Assembly: GCA_002774575.1 (NCBI GenBank)
Contig: PEXW01000054.1
Span: forward strand, 1-16,421
Direction of reading: 5' to 3'
Length of the DNA: 16,421 bases
Origin: Candidatus Kerfeldbacteria bacterium CG08_land_8_20_14_0_20_43_14
GTDB taxonomy: Bacteria; Patescibacteriota; Patescibacteriia; PEXW01
Every line of letters starts with the position of its first letter. The stretch's first letter is position 1. Both the position numbers and the translations under genes were made by a program. Under the pieces are notes generated by a model, which worked only from the letters and a program-made list of their open reading frames with translations, was not told the origin of the DNA and made no database searches. Positions 7,856-14,048 of the stretch are shown here, one piece after another.

Positions 7856-7863
7856 AATAAAAG

Positions 7864-7895
7864 CGGGCGTTGTTGTTTGAACGTCCGTTATTTTT
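7864..7895. terminator. Bidirectional intrinsic terminator
   Basis: CGGGCGTT (7864-7871) pairs with AACGTCCG (7880-7887) over an 8-nt loop, with one G-U pair. TTATTTTT follows on the plus strand and CTTTTATTTTATT on the minus strand, so it can end both the pilB-like transcript and the convergent 7911-8141 gene. Confidence 0.85.
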
Positions 7896-7910
7896 AGCAA
7901 ACCACCTTGA

Positions 7911-8141
7911 TCAGCTTAGCTTTTTTGGGTCGATATCAATAATGATACACAGACTGTCAGTATCGACCACCCGCTCAAGCTTGCCTACAAACCCTTCGTG
8001 TTCCAAGGAGATAGTTTTTCCAGCATCTGGCTTTGTAAAGTGCATTGCCAGTAGTTGATTACAGATATCTCTTTTTATCTTACGGTCAGGTCCGATTGGT
8101 GCCAAAGGGTTTGGCCGCAAAGAAATGTTGTTGGTGCGCAT
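7911..8141 (-). CDS. Small orphan protein, 76 aa
   Basis: I do not recognise this protein. It is supported as a gene by a complete expression cassette on the minus strand: promoter TTGACA-16-AATACT (8247-8220), Shine-Dalgarno AAAGGGGTG about 6 nt before the ATG, and a terminator directly after the stop. The product is soluble with no membrane helix. The C-terminal half (GKTISLEHEGFVGKLERVV then SLCIIIDIDP) alternates polar and hydrophobic residues and could form a small beta-barrel; that is a guess. It is divergent from the 8473-8685 gene, and the two promoters share an inverted 13-bp element. Confidence 0.65.
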   Translation of the reverse strand: MRTNNISLRPNPLAPIGPDRKIKRDICNQLLAMHFTKPDAGKTISLEHEGFVGKLERVVDTDSLCIIIDIDPKKLS

Positions 8142-8219
8142 GTTTTCACCCCTTTCTATGGTGGGCCGTGCGTGGTTTTGCGGGAAAGGGCGTTTTTTGG
8201 TTTTTATATGGCAACCATC

Positions 8220-8247
8220 AGTATTGTCCTTTTAAAAATCTTGTCAA
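8220..8247 (-). promoter_or_regulatory. Promoter of the 7911-8141 gene
   Basis: On the minus strand TTGACA (8247-8242), a perfect -35, is followed after 16 nt by AATACT (8225-8220). The leader to the ATG at 8141 would be about 70 nt. The shared AAAGTGGTGCTGG element ends 2 nt upstream of the -35. Confidence 0.6.
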
Positions 8248-8249
8248 GC

Positions 8250-8405
8250 CCAGCACCACTTTTTTGTAGAGGTTTGGTTTTGGTTGTGGACCTCTCCGCC
8301 AGAGGCGGACAGAGGTATCGTTATGGTTATTAGGTTTATGGTTTAAGAATTCCTTAAAACCTAAAATTTATGACCACAACAACTATTCTTAGAAAGTGGT
8401 GCTGG
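8250..8405. repeat. Inverted 13-bp element flanking two divergent promoters
   Basis: CCAGCACCACTTT at 8250-8262 and its exact reverse complement AAAGTGGTGCTGG at 8393-8405 lie just upstream of the -35 boxes of the two divergent small genes. A related copy, CTTAGAAAGTGGCGC on the minus strand at 15212-15198, matches 8388-8402 at 14 of 15 positions. A regulator site or promoter module is a plausible inference. Confidence 0.65.
8290..8316. repeat. Palindromic repeat, TCCGCC-type
   Basis: TCCGCC (8295-8300), AGA, GGCGGA (8304-8309) is nested in an outer pair ACCTCT (8290-8295) and AGAGGT (8311-8316). The same core, with loop ATA, recurs at 15127-15141, so this is a dispersed repeat family. It has no T-run after it. 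Confidence 0.7.
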
Positions 8406-8413
8406 TCAAACCC

Positions 8414-8442
8414 TTGACGGGTTATGGGTTTTTTGTTAGGGT
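8414..8442 (+). promoter_or_regulatory. Promoter of the 8473-8685 gene
   Basis: TTGACG (8414-8419), 17 nt, TAGGGT (8437-8442). The -35 is part of a small inverted repeat GTCAA-ACCC-TTGAC (8405-8418) that could be an operator. Leader of about 24 nt before the ATG. Confidence 0.5.
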
Positions 8443-8472
8443 CTCATTGGTTAAAACAAAAGAGGTGGATTA

Positions 8473-8685
8473 ATGGCAACAAACAAAAAAATAAAACAGA
8501 AACATGCTCCTCCCAAAAATAAAAAAGGGCGGGGCGTGCCAGTAATTATGCCTGATGGAGAAAGTATAAATTTTCATTCAGCCATTACGGGCTTGAAGAA
8601 AAAGCGGGAAAAAAATCTAGGCAGCGGTTCTGGGGCGAGACAGTTTTCTAAAAGTAGCATCATTTTGATGGGCGCTGGTTTCTGA
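8473..8685 (+). CDS. Small basic orphan protein, 70 aa
   Basis: I do not recognise this protein. The Shine-Dalgarno AGAGGTGG lies about 5 nt before the ATG and a promoter sits at 8414-8442. The N-terminal third is very Lys-rich (KKIKQKH, KNKKGRG), the middle reads VPVIMPDGESINFHSAI, and a second basic patch LKKKREKN follows. It has no membrane helix. Nucleic-acid binding is possible on charge alone. The stop codon lies in the loop of a strong intrinsic terminator, and the last 69 nt overlap the antisense 3' end of the 8617-9660 gene. Confidence 0.62.
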   Translation: MATNKKIKQKHAPPKNKKGRGVPVIMPDGESINFHSAITGLKKKREKNLGSGSGARQFSKSSIILMGAGF

Positions 8686-9660
8686 ACTAGCGCCCTTTTC
8701 ATTTCTTATGGAATTAATTACGCCCAAAGCACGAGCCAGCAGCTTAATGTTTTTGCCATAATTATCCGGAACAATGCCTATTTCTTTTTGATAATCAGAA
8801 ACAATTTTGTTAAGCTCCTGGGCTTGTTCATCGCTTAATAGTCCTAAGTTTTCGATATCTATGTTTGTTTCCCATTCTTTTAAGTCCTTGCAGATTAATT
8901 CCGCAGGGAGTTGTTGGCCAAATTTTTTGTCTAGGGTTTCAATGGCTGTTTGAAGTTGGTATAAAAGCTGGGCCTCGATTTCTTCCATCAAAGCATGTTG
9001 CAATTCATAGTTGCCCAGATTTTTTCTGCCCCCCTGCTTATAGACTGCAGCGAACTTCCCAATCATTTTTTGCGTATTTTCGGTGTTGGCGCCAATGACT
9101 GCGCGCGGAACATTAATGCCGGCTTTTTTGCCCTCAATTTTAAACGTTTCCGCGCCTTTTGGGGGAGCAAAATATTTGACTTTTGATAATTTGCCTCTTT
9201 TTAAATCCTCAATAGAGCGTTGGAGCTTTTGGGTTAATTTGGTCGGGTCGTCATTGGCGGTTACATCAATGGCTAAATAAGTAATCTCGCCATTTTCATC
9301 TGTGAATTGCACTAAAAGATCCACGCCATTTTTAATGTCATCGTATTTGGAGGTAAAAATTACAGAAGCGTTTGGCCCAAGCCAGTCGTACAGTTCTATA
9401 CCTTCCATTACCCCAAAATGCAAGCCTGTAGCCCCCGCGCCCTCTCTTTCAAAATAGTTTTTTTCCAAACTTTCGCATTCTTCCATATCAGTCCGAACTT
9501 CATCGGCGGGATAGTCGTCGTTGAGTATAAAATTTTTTTCTTTTAGTCTGCTTTTCCGCCAACCGCCAATAATTTCCTCGTCAAAAGTTTCATTACCGCT
9601 GCTTTCTTTATCAATTACTTCTAACATTTGCCTTTCCGTACGCAGATATTCGCCTCTCAT
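8617..9660 (-). CDS. Conserved CPR-type hypothetical protein, possible PD-(D/E)XK-like fold
   Basis: This 347-aa protein begins 4 nt after the valS stop and is probably co-transcribed with it. I recall similar proteins only from CPR genomes, with a block like TSKYDDIKNGVDLLVQF, a strand YLAIDVTAND and GKLSKVKYFAPP followed by VPRAVIG. The GVDLL...YLAIDVT pattern (about 112-134) resembles the core of PD-(D/E)XK nucleases, with Asp114 and Asp132 as candidate acidic residues but Thr where Lys is usual; this fold call is inference. The C-terminal 25 residues are low-complexity and overlap, antisense, the 8473-8685 gene and its terminator. No Shine-Dalgarno. No function can be assigned. Confidence 0.75.
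   Translation of the reverse strand: MRGEYLRTERQMLEVIDKESSGNETFDEEIIGGWRKSRLKEKNFILNDDYPADEVRTDMEECESLEKNYFEREGAGATGLHFGVMEGIELYDWLGPNASVIFTSKYDDIKNGVDLLVQFTDENGEITYLAIDVTANDDPTKLTQKLQRSIEDLKRGKLSKVKYFAPPKGAETFKIEGKKAGINVPRAVIGANTENTQKMIGKFAAVYKQGGRKNLGNYELQHALMEEIEAQLLYQLQTAIETLDKKFGQQLPAELICKDLKEWETNIDIENLGLLSDEQAQELNKIVSDYQKEIGIVPDNYGKNIKLLARALGVINSIRNEKGASSETSAHQNDATFRKLSRPRTAA
8670..8699 (+). terminator. Intrinsic terminator of the 8473-8685 gene
   Basis: GGGCGCTGGTT (8670-8680) pairs with AACTAGCGCCC (8685-8695) over the tetraloop TCTG, with one G-U pair, followed by TTTTC. On the minus strand there is no T-run, so it should not stop the antisense gene that crosses it. Confidence 0.85.
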
Positions 9661-9664
9661 ACTA

Positions 9665-12271
9665 TTAATTCATTAATTGTTTAAGCTTGAATCTGGCTTC
9701 GGCCAGCTTCTTTCTTTCGTTTTCCACCACAGCAGCCGGCGCGTTTTTTGTGAAATTTGAGTTTTTTAGTTTGCTTTCCTGGGCTTGGATATAGTTTTTC
9801 AGGTTGGCGACTTCTTTGTGAATGTGCTCCAAGCTGTCCTGGGGCAGTTCCAACCAGAAATTAACTCCGGCCTCGTGGCCATGAGCTTTTTGTTCAAGTT
9901 TGGCAGTTGGTACCACAATCACCCGCGCCAAGGCTTCAATTAAGTCTTTCTGGGCAGTTAATTGCTTCAGGCCCGAACCGGTAATGTAGACCGGCAGCTT
10001 TTCCTGGGGCGTAATTTTATGAATCGCCCTGACATTGCGCATGGCCACCACCAATTTTTGAATTTTTGAAAATTCCTTGTTCGCGCCAGGCTTTACTTTT
10101 CTGGTTTTTGGCCAAGCAGAAATAATCAGCATTTCTTTTTTATTATGTCTTTGCCACAAGCTCTCGGTAATGAATGGCGCAAAAGGATGCAGTAGTTTCA
10201 GGCAATTTTGGAAAACCTCCAGCAGAACTTTGGAATTCGGTTGGATCTTTTGGATTTCCACATACCAATCAGCCAAATCGTGCCAGATAAAATCATATAA
10301 AGCCTGGCCAGCATCGGAAAAACGAAATTTCTGCAAATGCTCGGTTACTTGGTTTATCAAAATTTGCTGTTTATGCAAAATCCACCGGTCAGCTAAAGAT
10401 CTCCCACCACCCCGCCCTTCGACTGACGCTCGGGGTACCCCTCCTCCACCGCCATCGCGGGGCAAGCGGGCAGGTGGGGAGGTTGGCGAGGAGATCACTT
10501 TCATTTGCCGGTCCACAAAATTGCCAATGTTCCATAGCTTATTGATAAAGTTTCGGTAACCGGCGATTTTTTCTTCGCTTAATCTGAAATCCTGGCCAGC
10601 AGTGGTGCCCAGAACCAAACTTAAACGAATGGCGTCAGTGCCGTATTTCTCGGCCATGGGCAAGGGATCAATGCCCGTGCCTTTGGACTTGGACATTTTT
10701 TTGCCGTCTTTATCCAAAACCAGCCCATGAATGAAAACCGTTTTAAACGGCACTTGTTTGGCAAATTTCAAAGAAAACATGATCATTCTGGCCACCCAAA
10801 AAAATAAAATATCCCAGGCGGTTTCCATGACCGAGGTCGGGTGGAAAGTTTTTAAATCTTTGGTCTGGTTGGGCCAGCCCAGGGTGGAAAAAGTCCACAG
10901 CCCGGATGAAAACCAGGTATCCAGCGTGTCTTGGTCTTGAACAAAGTGCGTGTCGCCGCATTTGCATTTTTTCGGCATGTCAACCGAGGCCATGGCCGGG
11001 CAGTTTTGTTTATTGCCCAGATGATCCGTGCAATACCAGACCGGAATCTGGTGGCCCCACCAAAGTTGGCGGGAAATGCACCAGTCGCGGATGTTTTTCA
11101 TCCAGTGGAAATAAATTTTTTCAAAGCGCTGGGGCACGAATTTAATTTTTCCGGATTTTACCGCGGCCAGGGCGGGTTTGGCCAAAGGCGCGATTTTCAA
11201 AAACCACTGTTTGGAAACCAAAGGCTGAACAATTGAACCGCAGCGGTCGCAATGCGGCACGCTGGAAGTGTAGAGTTCAATTTTGATTAAAAGATGCTTG
11301 GCCTGCAAGTCAGCAACAATCCTGTCCCGAGCTTGAGTCGCCAACATGCCCGCGTAAGGCCCGGCCAACTTGGTCATGCGGTTATCTTCGCCAATCACCT
11401 GCTTGATCGGCAGTTTGTGCCTTTCGCCCATTTCCCAGTCAGCCGGATCATGCGCTGGCGTAACTTTAACCACCCCAGTCCCGAATTTTGGATCCACCAG
11501 CCTGTCAGCAATCACGGGCAAAGTTAAAGTCCCCAGCTCTGTTTCAAAAGAAATCTTTTTGCCGACATATTTTTTATAGCGGGCGTCTTTGGGGTTAATT
11601 GCCAAGGCCGTATCCCCGACCTTGGTTTCTGGCCGGGTAGTGGCAACGGTAAATGGGCCGTACCTAATATAGTAAAGATGACCAGGCACATCTTTGTGCT
11701 TAACTTCCAGGTCTGACAAAGCCGTTTGGCAGCGCGTGCACCAGTTGATCAGCCGCTCGCCCCGATAAATCAAACCCTCATTAAACAAAGTAATAAAAGC
11801 TTTTTGTACGGCCTGGGTTAAATTCGGATCCATGGTAAAGTGTTCTCTTGACCAGTCGCAAGAGGCGCCGAGTGAGCGGATTTGATCAGTTATGCGCGAG
11901 CCGTATTTTTGCTTCCAGGCCCAGACATGCTTTAAAAAAGTTGCCCGGCCGATTTCGTGCCGGCTAATGCCCGAAGTCTGCAAAAGCCTTTCCACCAGAA
12001 TTTGCGTGGCAATGCCGGCATGGTCTGTGCCCGGCAGCCACAAAGTTTTTTCGCCGTTCATTCGATGGTAGCGAATCAAAATATCCTGAATGGTTATGCC
12101 AGTGGCATGGCCCAGGTGCAGTTCGCCCGTAACATTGGGCGGCGGCATGCTAATTGAAAAAGCCTTTTTTCTTTTACCTGGCAGGCCATCGGGACTAAAA
12201 TAGCCGCTCGCTTCCCAGCGCTTATAAATTGGCTCTTCAATGCCTAAATGGTTGTATGCTTCATTGGCCAT
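9665..12271 (-). CDS. valS: Valyl-tRNA synthetase with a 33-residue repeat-derived insertion
   Basis: The 868-aa class I synthetase has the HIGH motif HLGHA (52-56, in PPPNVTGELHLGHATG), the CP1 editing domain (ATTRPETKVGDTAL), Cys pairs for zinc (CDRCGS and CKCGD), FSSGLWTFS, and the KMSKS loop GKKMSKSKG (about 525-533). An anticodon-binding domain (about 625-790) and a C-terminal coiled-coil arm (about 805-868) follow. It charges tRNA-Val and edits mischarged Thr. Residues about 592-624, rich in Pro, Gly and Arg, form an insertion exactly at the catalytic/anticodon-domain junction (before LADRWIL). No Shine-Dalgarno; a -10-like TAAAAT lies at 12290-12285, about 13 nt before the ATG. Confidence 0.97.
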   Translation of the reverse strand: MANEAYNHLGIEEPIYKRWEASGYFSPDGLPGKRKKAFSISMPPPNVTGELHLGHATGITIQDILIRYHRMNGEKTLWLPGTDHAGIATQILVERLLQTSGISRHEIGRATFLKHVWAWKQKYGSRITDQIRSLGASCDWSREHFTMDPNLTQAVQKAFITLFNEGLIYRGERLINWCTRCQTALSDLEVKHKDVPGHLYYIRYGPFTVATTRPETKVGDTALAINPKDARYKKYVGKKISFETELGTLTLPVIADRLVDPKFGTGVVKVTPAHDPADWEMGERHKLPIKQVIGEDNRMTKLAGPYAGMLATQARDRIVADLQAKHLLIKIELYTSSVPHCDRCGSIVQPLVSKQWFLKIAPLAKPALAAVKSGKIKFVPQRFEKIYFHWMKNIRDWCISRQLWWGHQIPVWYCTDHLGNKQNCPAMASVDMPKKCKCGDTHFVQDQDTLDTWFSSGLWTFSTLGWPNQTKDLKTFHPTSVMETAWDILFFWVARMIMFSLKFAKQVPFKTVFIHGLVLDKDGKKMSKSKGTGIDPLPMAEKYGTDAIRLSLVLGTTAGQDFRLSEEKIAGYRNFINKLWNIGNFVDRQMKVISSPTSPPARLPRDGGGGGVPRASVEGRGGGRSLADRWILHKQQILINQVTEHLQKFRFSDAGQALYDFIWHDLADWYVEIQKIQPNSKVLLEVFQNCLKLLHPFAPFITESLWQRHNKKEMLIISAWPKTRKVKPGANKEFSKIQKLVVAMRNVRAIHKITPQEKLPVYITGSGLKQLTAQKDLIEALARVIVVPTAKLEQKAHGHEAGVNFWLELPQDSLEHIHKEVANLKNYIQAQESKLKNSNFTKNAPAAVVENERKKLAEARFKLKQLMN
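10398..10496. repeat. Repeat element inserted in frame within valS
   Basis: A 99-bp GC-rich segment is bounded by the 7-bp inverted repeat GATCTCC (10398-10404) and GGAGATC (10490-10496). It encodes exactly 33 codons of Pro/Gly/Arg-rich sequence. It contains GCGGGCAGGT (10466-10475), the reverse complement of ACCTGCCCGC in the intergenic repeat at 12728-12737, and GGGGTACC, also found there. The composition and shared words mark it as a copy of a dispersed element. Confidence 0.7.
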
Positions 12272-12358
12272 ATAGCGACTTTGGATTTTACTACTTCTGC
12301 CTTTAGTTTACCAGGCTGGTGATTGCTTAGCCAATTAACCCGATAATTTAATTTAAAC

Positions 12359-12386
12359 TTGATTACAAATCTGGTAAAGGTAGGAT
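12359..12386 (+). promoter_or_regulatory. Promoter of the 12414 small membrane-peptide gene
   Basis: TTGATT (12359-12364), a 16-nt spacer and TAGGAT (12381-12386), each 4 of 6 to consensus. It is placed about 20 nt before a strong ribosome binding site. Confidence 0.45.
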
Positions 12387-12413
12387 GTCAATACAAAAAG
12401 TAGGAGGAAAAAG

Positions 12414-12536
12414 ATGATAAAACAGCTCTTTTTGGGCATAAGTACAGTGTTTTTCCTAGTCCTGACCTTTGTGTTTATTTTTATGTGTGCTTTTTTCTGG
12501 ATACTTACCTTGGTAAGCGTTGGCTGTTTATTTTAG
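12414..12536 (+). CDS. Small membrane peptide, 40 aa, ending at an in-frame amber codon
   Basis: A strong Shine-Dalgarno TAGGAGG lies 7 nt before ATG 12414. The 40-aa product starts MIKQLFLGISTVFFLVLTF and is almost entirely hydrophobic, with one long or two short membrane helices. It stops at TAG 12534-12536. The same frame then stays open for 36 more codons to TAA 12645-12647, adding a second helix-like stretch (LFLCGVGTLVFFMFA) and an acidic tail. A promoter lies upstream and a terminator follows the second stop. I do not recognise the protein. Confidence 0.55.
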   Translation: MIKQLFLGISTVFFLVLTFVFIFMCAFFWILTLVSVGCLF

Positions 12537-12647
12537 GACAAGGCAACTCTTCTCAATTTGTTTTTGTGTGGTGTTGGCACCCTAGTTTTTTTCATGTTTG
12601 CACGGCTATCAATGTGGGTATTTGAAGAAGCTTGTGATGTCACGTAA
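12537..12647 (+). pseudogene. In-frame continuation of the 12414 ORF after an amber codon
   Basis: This is 36 sense codons plus TAA, in the same frame as 12414-12536 and lying before the terminator at 12658. It reads DKATLLNLFLCGVGTLVFF, then MFARLSMWVFEEACDVT. With readthrough or before a nonsense mutation the gene would encode a 77-residue protein with two membrane helices. There is no independent Shine-Dalgarno for this part, which favours a broken or recoded gene over a separate one. Confidence 0.45.
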
Positions 12648-12657
12648 TTTTAAAAAT

Positions 12658-12686
12658 ACCCGAATTTTTGAACGGGTGTTTTCCTT
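12658..12686 (+). terminator. Intrinsic terminator of the 12414 gene
   Basis: ACCCG (12658-12662) pairs with CGGGT (12673-12677), followed by GTTTTCCTTT. The stem is short (5 bp), so strength is moderate, but the position 10 nt after the second stop is apt. Confidence 0.5.
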
Positions 12687-12690
12687 TACC

Positions 12691-12871
12691 CCCTCTCCCT
12701 CTGGGAGAGGGTATGCATAGCGGGGGTACCTGCCCGCCGAACTTTGTTTGGCGACCCGCCCGACTCGCTACATGACTCGTAGCGGACGGGAGGCAGGAGG
12801 GTTATTAGGAAAAGATTATTAATCAACCTCACCCTCAATCCCTCTCCTTTATAGGAGAGAGAGGAATTTGA
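12691..12871. repeat. Cluster of palindromic intergenic repeats
   Basis: CCCTCTCCC-TCT-GGGAGAGGG is a perfect 9-bp hairpin at 12691-12711. A related arm CCTCTCCTTTATAGGAGAG lies at about 12841-12859, preceded by CCTCACCCTCAATCC. Between them a compound palindrome runs from CCTGCC (12729-12734) to GGCAGG (12792-12797) with an inner CGCTAC/GTAGCG pair. The CCTCACCC...CCCTCTCCC type is a repeat seen in many bacterial genomes. No gene is visible in this stretch. Confidence 0.7.
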
Positions 12872-12927
12872 CTAGTTGAGTGTTTATTATTCATCTCCCC
12901 AACTCCCAAGCCGGATTGGTTTTAAAA

Positions 12928-12960
12928 AAGATGTCGAATCTCGGGAGAGACTGACATCTT
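12928..12960 (-). terminator. Intrinsic terminator of the frameshifted minus-strand gene
   Basis: AAGATGTC (12928-12935) pairs perfectly with GACATCTT (12953-12960), with a possible inner TCTC/GAGA pair. On the minus strand the stem is followed by TTTTTTAAAA. Its base overlaps the -1-frame stop codon (12961-12959), so it sits where the extended gene ends, not where the 0-frame stop lies. Confidence 0.8.
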
Positions 12961-13830
12961 ATTTGGAAAAAGAAACAACGACACTGCCCTTAGCTTGGGA
13001 AAACTGCGGACAGTTCAAACAAAAATAATGTTTGATTTCGATAATTGAAGCAACCCTTTGGCCTTGATGTTCTGCGGCGAAAAACGATCCTTCTCGCAAC
13101 ATTTGTACGAACGACTCTTTAAAACCATAACCTTGGGGTTCCTCGCTGATAATAACGCAGTCTAGCCCGCCTTTTTGTTTAGAATACCGCCGCTGGCGTT
13201 TATAATGATCCTCGCCACAACTAGGGCGCTGTCAATTCCGGCCCAACGAGCCTTATCAGGCCATTTAATCGGATGCCAAATTATATAAGCCGGCTTATCC
13301 AGTAAAAGCTTGTTGAACTGATGAGCAAAAAGAAAAAATTTTAAAGTTCTGGCTATGGCTCTATTTATATTCAATGGGCTTGGTTCGTTGTTGTTGGCAA
13401 CTGGCCAAGCATCGCCTTGCAGACCACCCAATAATTGTTCAAAATCATCAGGTCCTTTGACAGACAATACTGCAACACGGTCAATCCATTTATTTGGCGC
13501 ATGATTTGATAAAATTGATTTCATAGCTACGGACACAGGTAAGCTTGTTTGGTTTACCACCTTAAATCCTCTGGCAAGGTTTTGCCCCGCATTATGCCCG
13601 CGCTTGCCTCGGGATGGATAACCCAAAAGGCCAGTTCCTGCCCAGTAGGCCGTTGAATCAATCCGCAGATCATGACTGATGGCCTGGATTTGGGCAATGG
13701 AAATCAAAAAGGTTTCCTCTGGGGGTTGCAAAAGAAAAAAGCCAGTCAAGACAGCACAAATTATAACGTTTACGAGCATGCTCATTAAAAGGTTTCTTTG
13801 GTACCTTAATTTAAGGAGACTCACCCTCAT
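12959..13830 (-). pseudogene. Orphan gene with a -1 frameshift (two frames, about 290 aa if joined)
   Basis: Strong Shine-Dalgarno AAGGAGGTGA precedes ATG 13830. Frame 0 gives 222 aa ending at TAG 13164-13162: a Lys/Arg-rich start, one membrane helix (about 14-34, LMSMLVNVIICAVLTGFFLL), then a soluble domain. Just before that stop lies AAC AAA AAG. A -1 shift there opens 70 more codons (GGLDCVIISEEPQGYGF and onward, ending KGSVVVSFSK) to TAA 12961-12959, right at the terminator hairpin. The extension is protein-like and has a Cys-x-x-Cys (CLNC). So the gene is either decayed or uses programmed frameshifting. I do not recognise the family; a membrane-anchored surface protein is a guess. Confidence 0.6.
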
Positions 13831-14048
13831 GTTTTACTCACCTCCTTGTTTTTCAAAATTCTTTTTTAGTCTTTATTTTTAATGTTTCTAAAGAGTTTTA
13901 TTTACAAGTTCGTTAATATCTTAAAATGTTTAATAACCCGCTCTATTATTAGAGCTAGCACAACTGCAAAAAAATATCAAGATAAAACCGCCAACACCGA
14001 ATTCAAAACGGTTGTGCCAGCCCTGCCCCCAGAGTAATGATTTGGCTA
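13831..14048. other. Non-coding upstream region of the frameshifted gene
   Basis: No gene is visible. It contains the perfect palindrome GCTCTA-TTAT-TAGAGC (13940-13955) and a longer-range inverted repeat GCTAGCACAAC (13954-13964) versus GTTGTGCCAGC (14011-14021, one mismatch). On the minus strand TTGAAT-16-TATCTT (about 14004-13977) is a possible promoter. The palindromes could be operator sites; this is inference. Confidence 0.45.

Noticed and set aside
8045..8333. Plus-strand open frames opposite and beyond the 7911-8141 gene
   Set aside because: No ribosome binding site, odd Cys/Trp/Phe-rich composition; the minus-strand frame has promoter, SD and terminator.
10077..10559. 160-aa plus-strand open frame inside valS
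   Set aside because: It is antisense to a clear valS and has no initiation signal; likely a shadow of valS codon usage and the GC-rich insert.
12691..12871. CRISPR array
   Set aside because: Repeats are palindromic, differ from each other and are not regularly spaced; no cas genes nearby.
12959..13830. Insertion-sequence transposase using -1 frameshifting
   Set aside because: No transposase motifs (DDE, HTH), no terminal inverted repeats, and the protein begins with a membrane helix.
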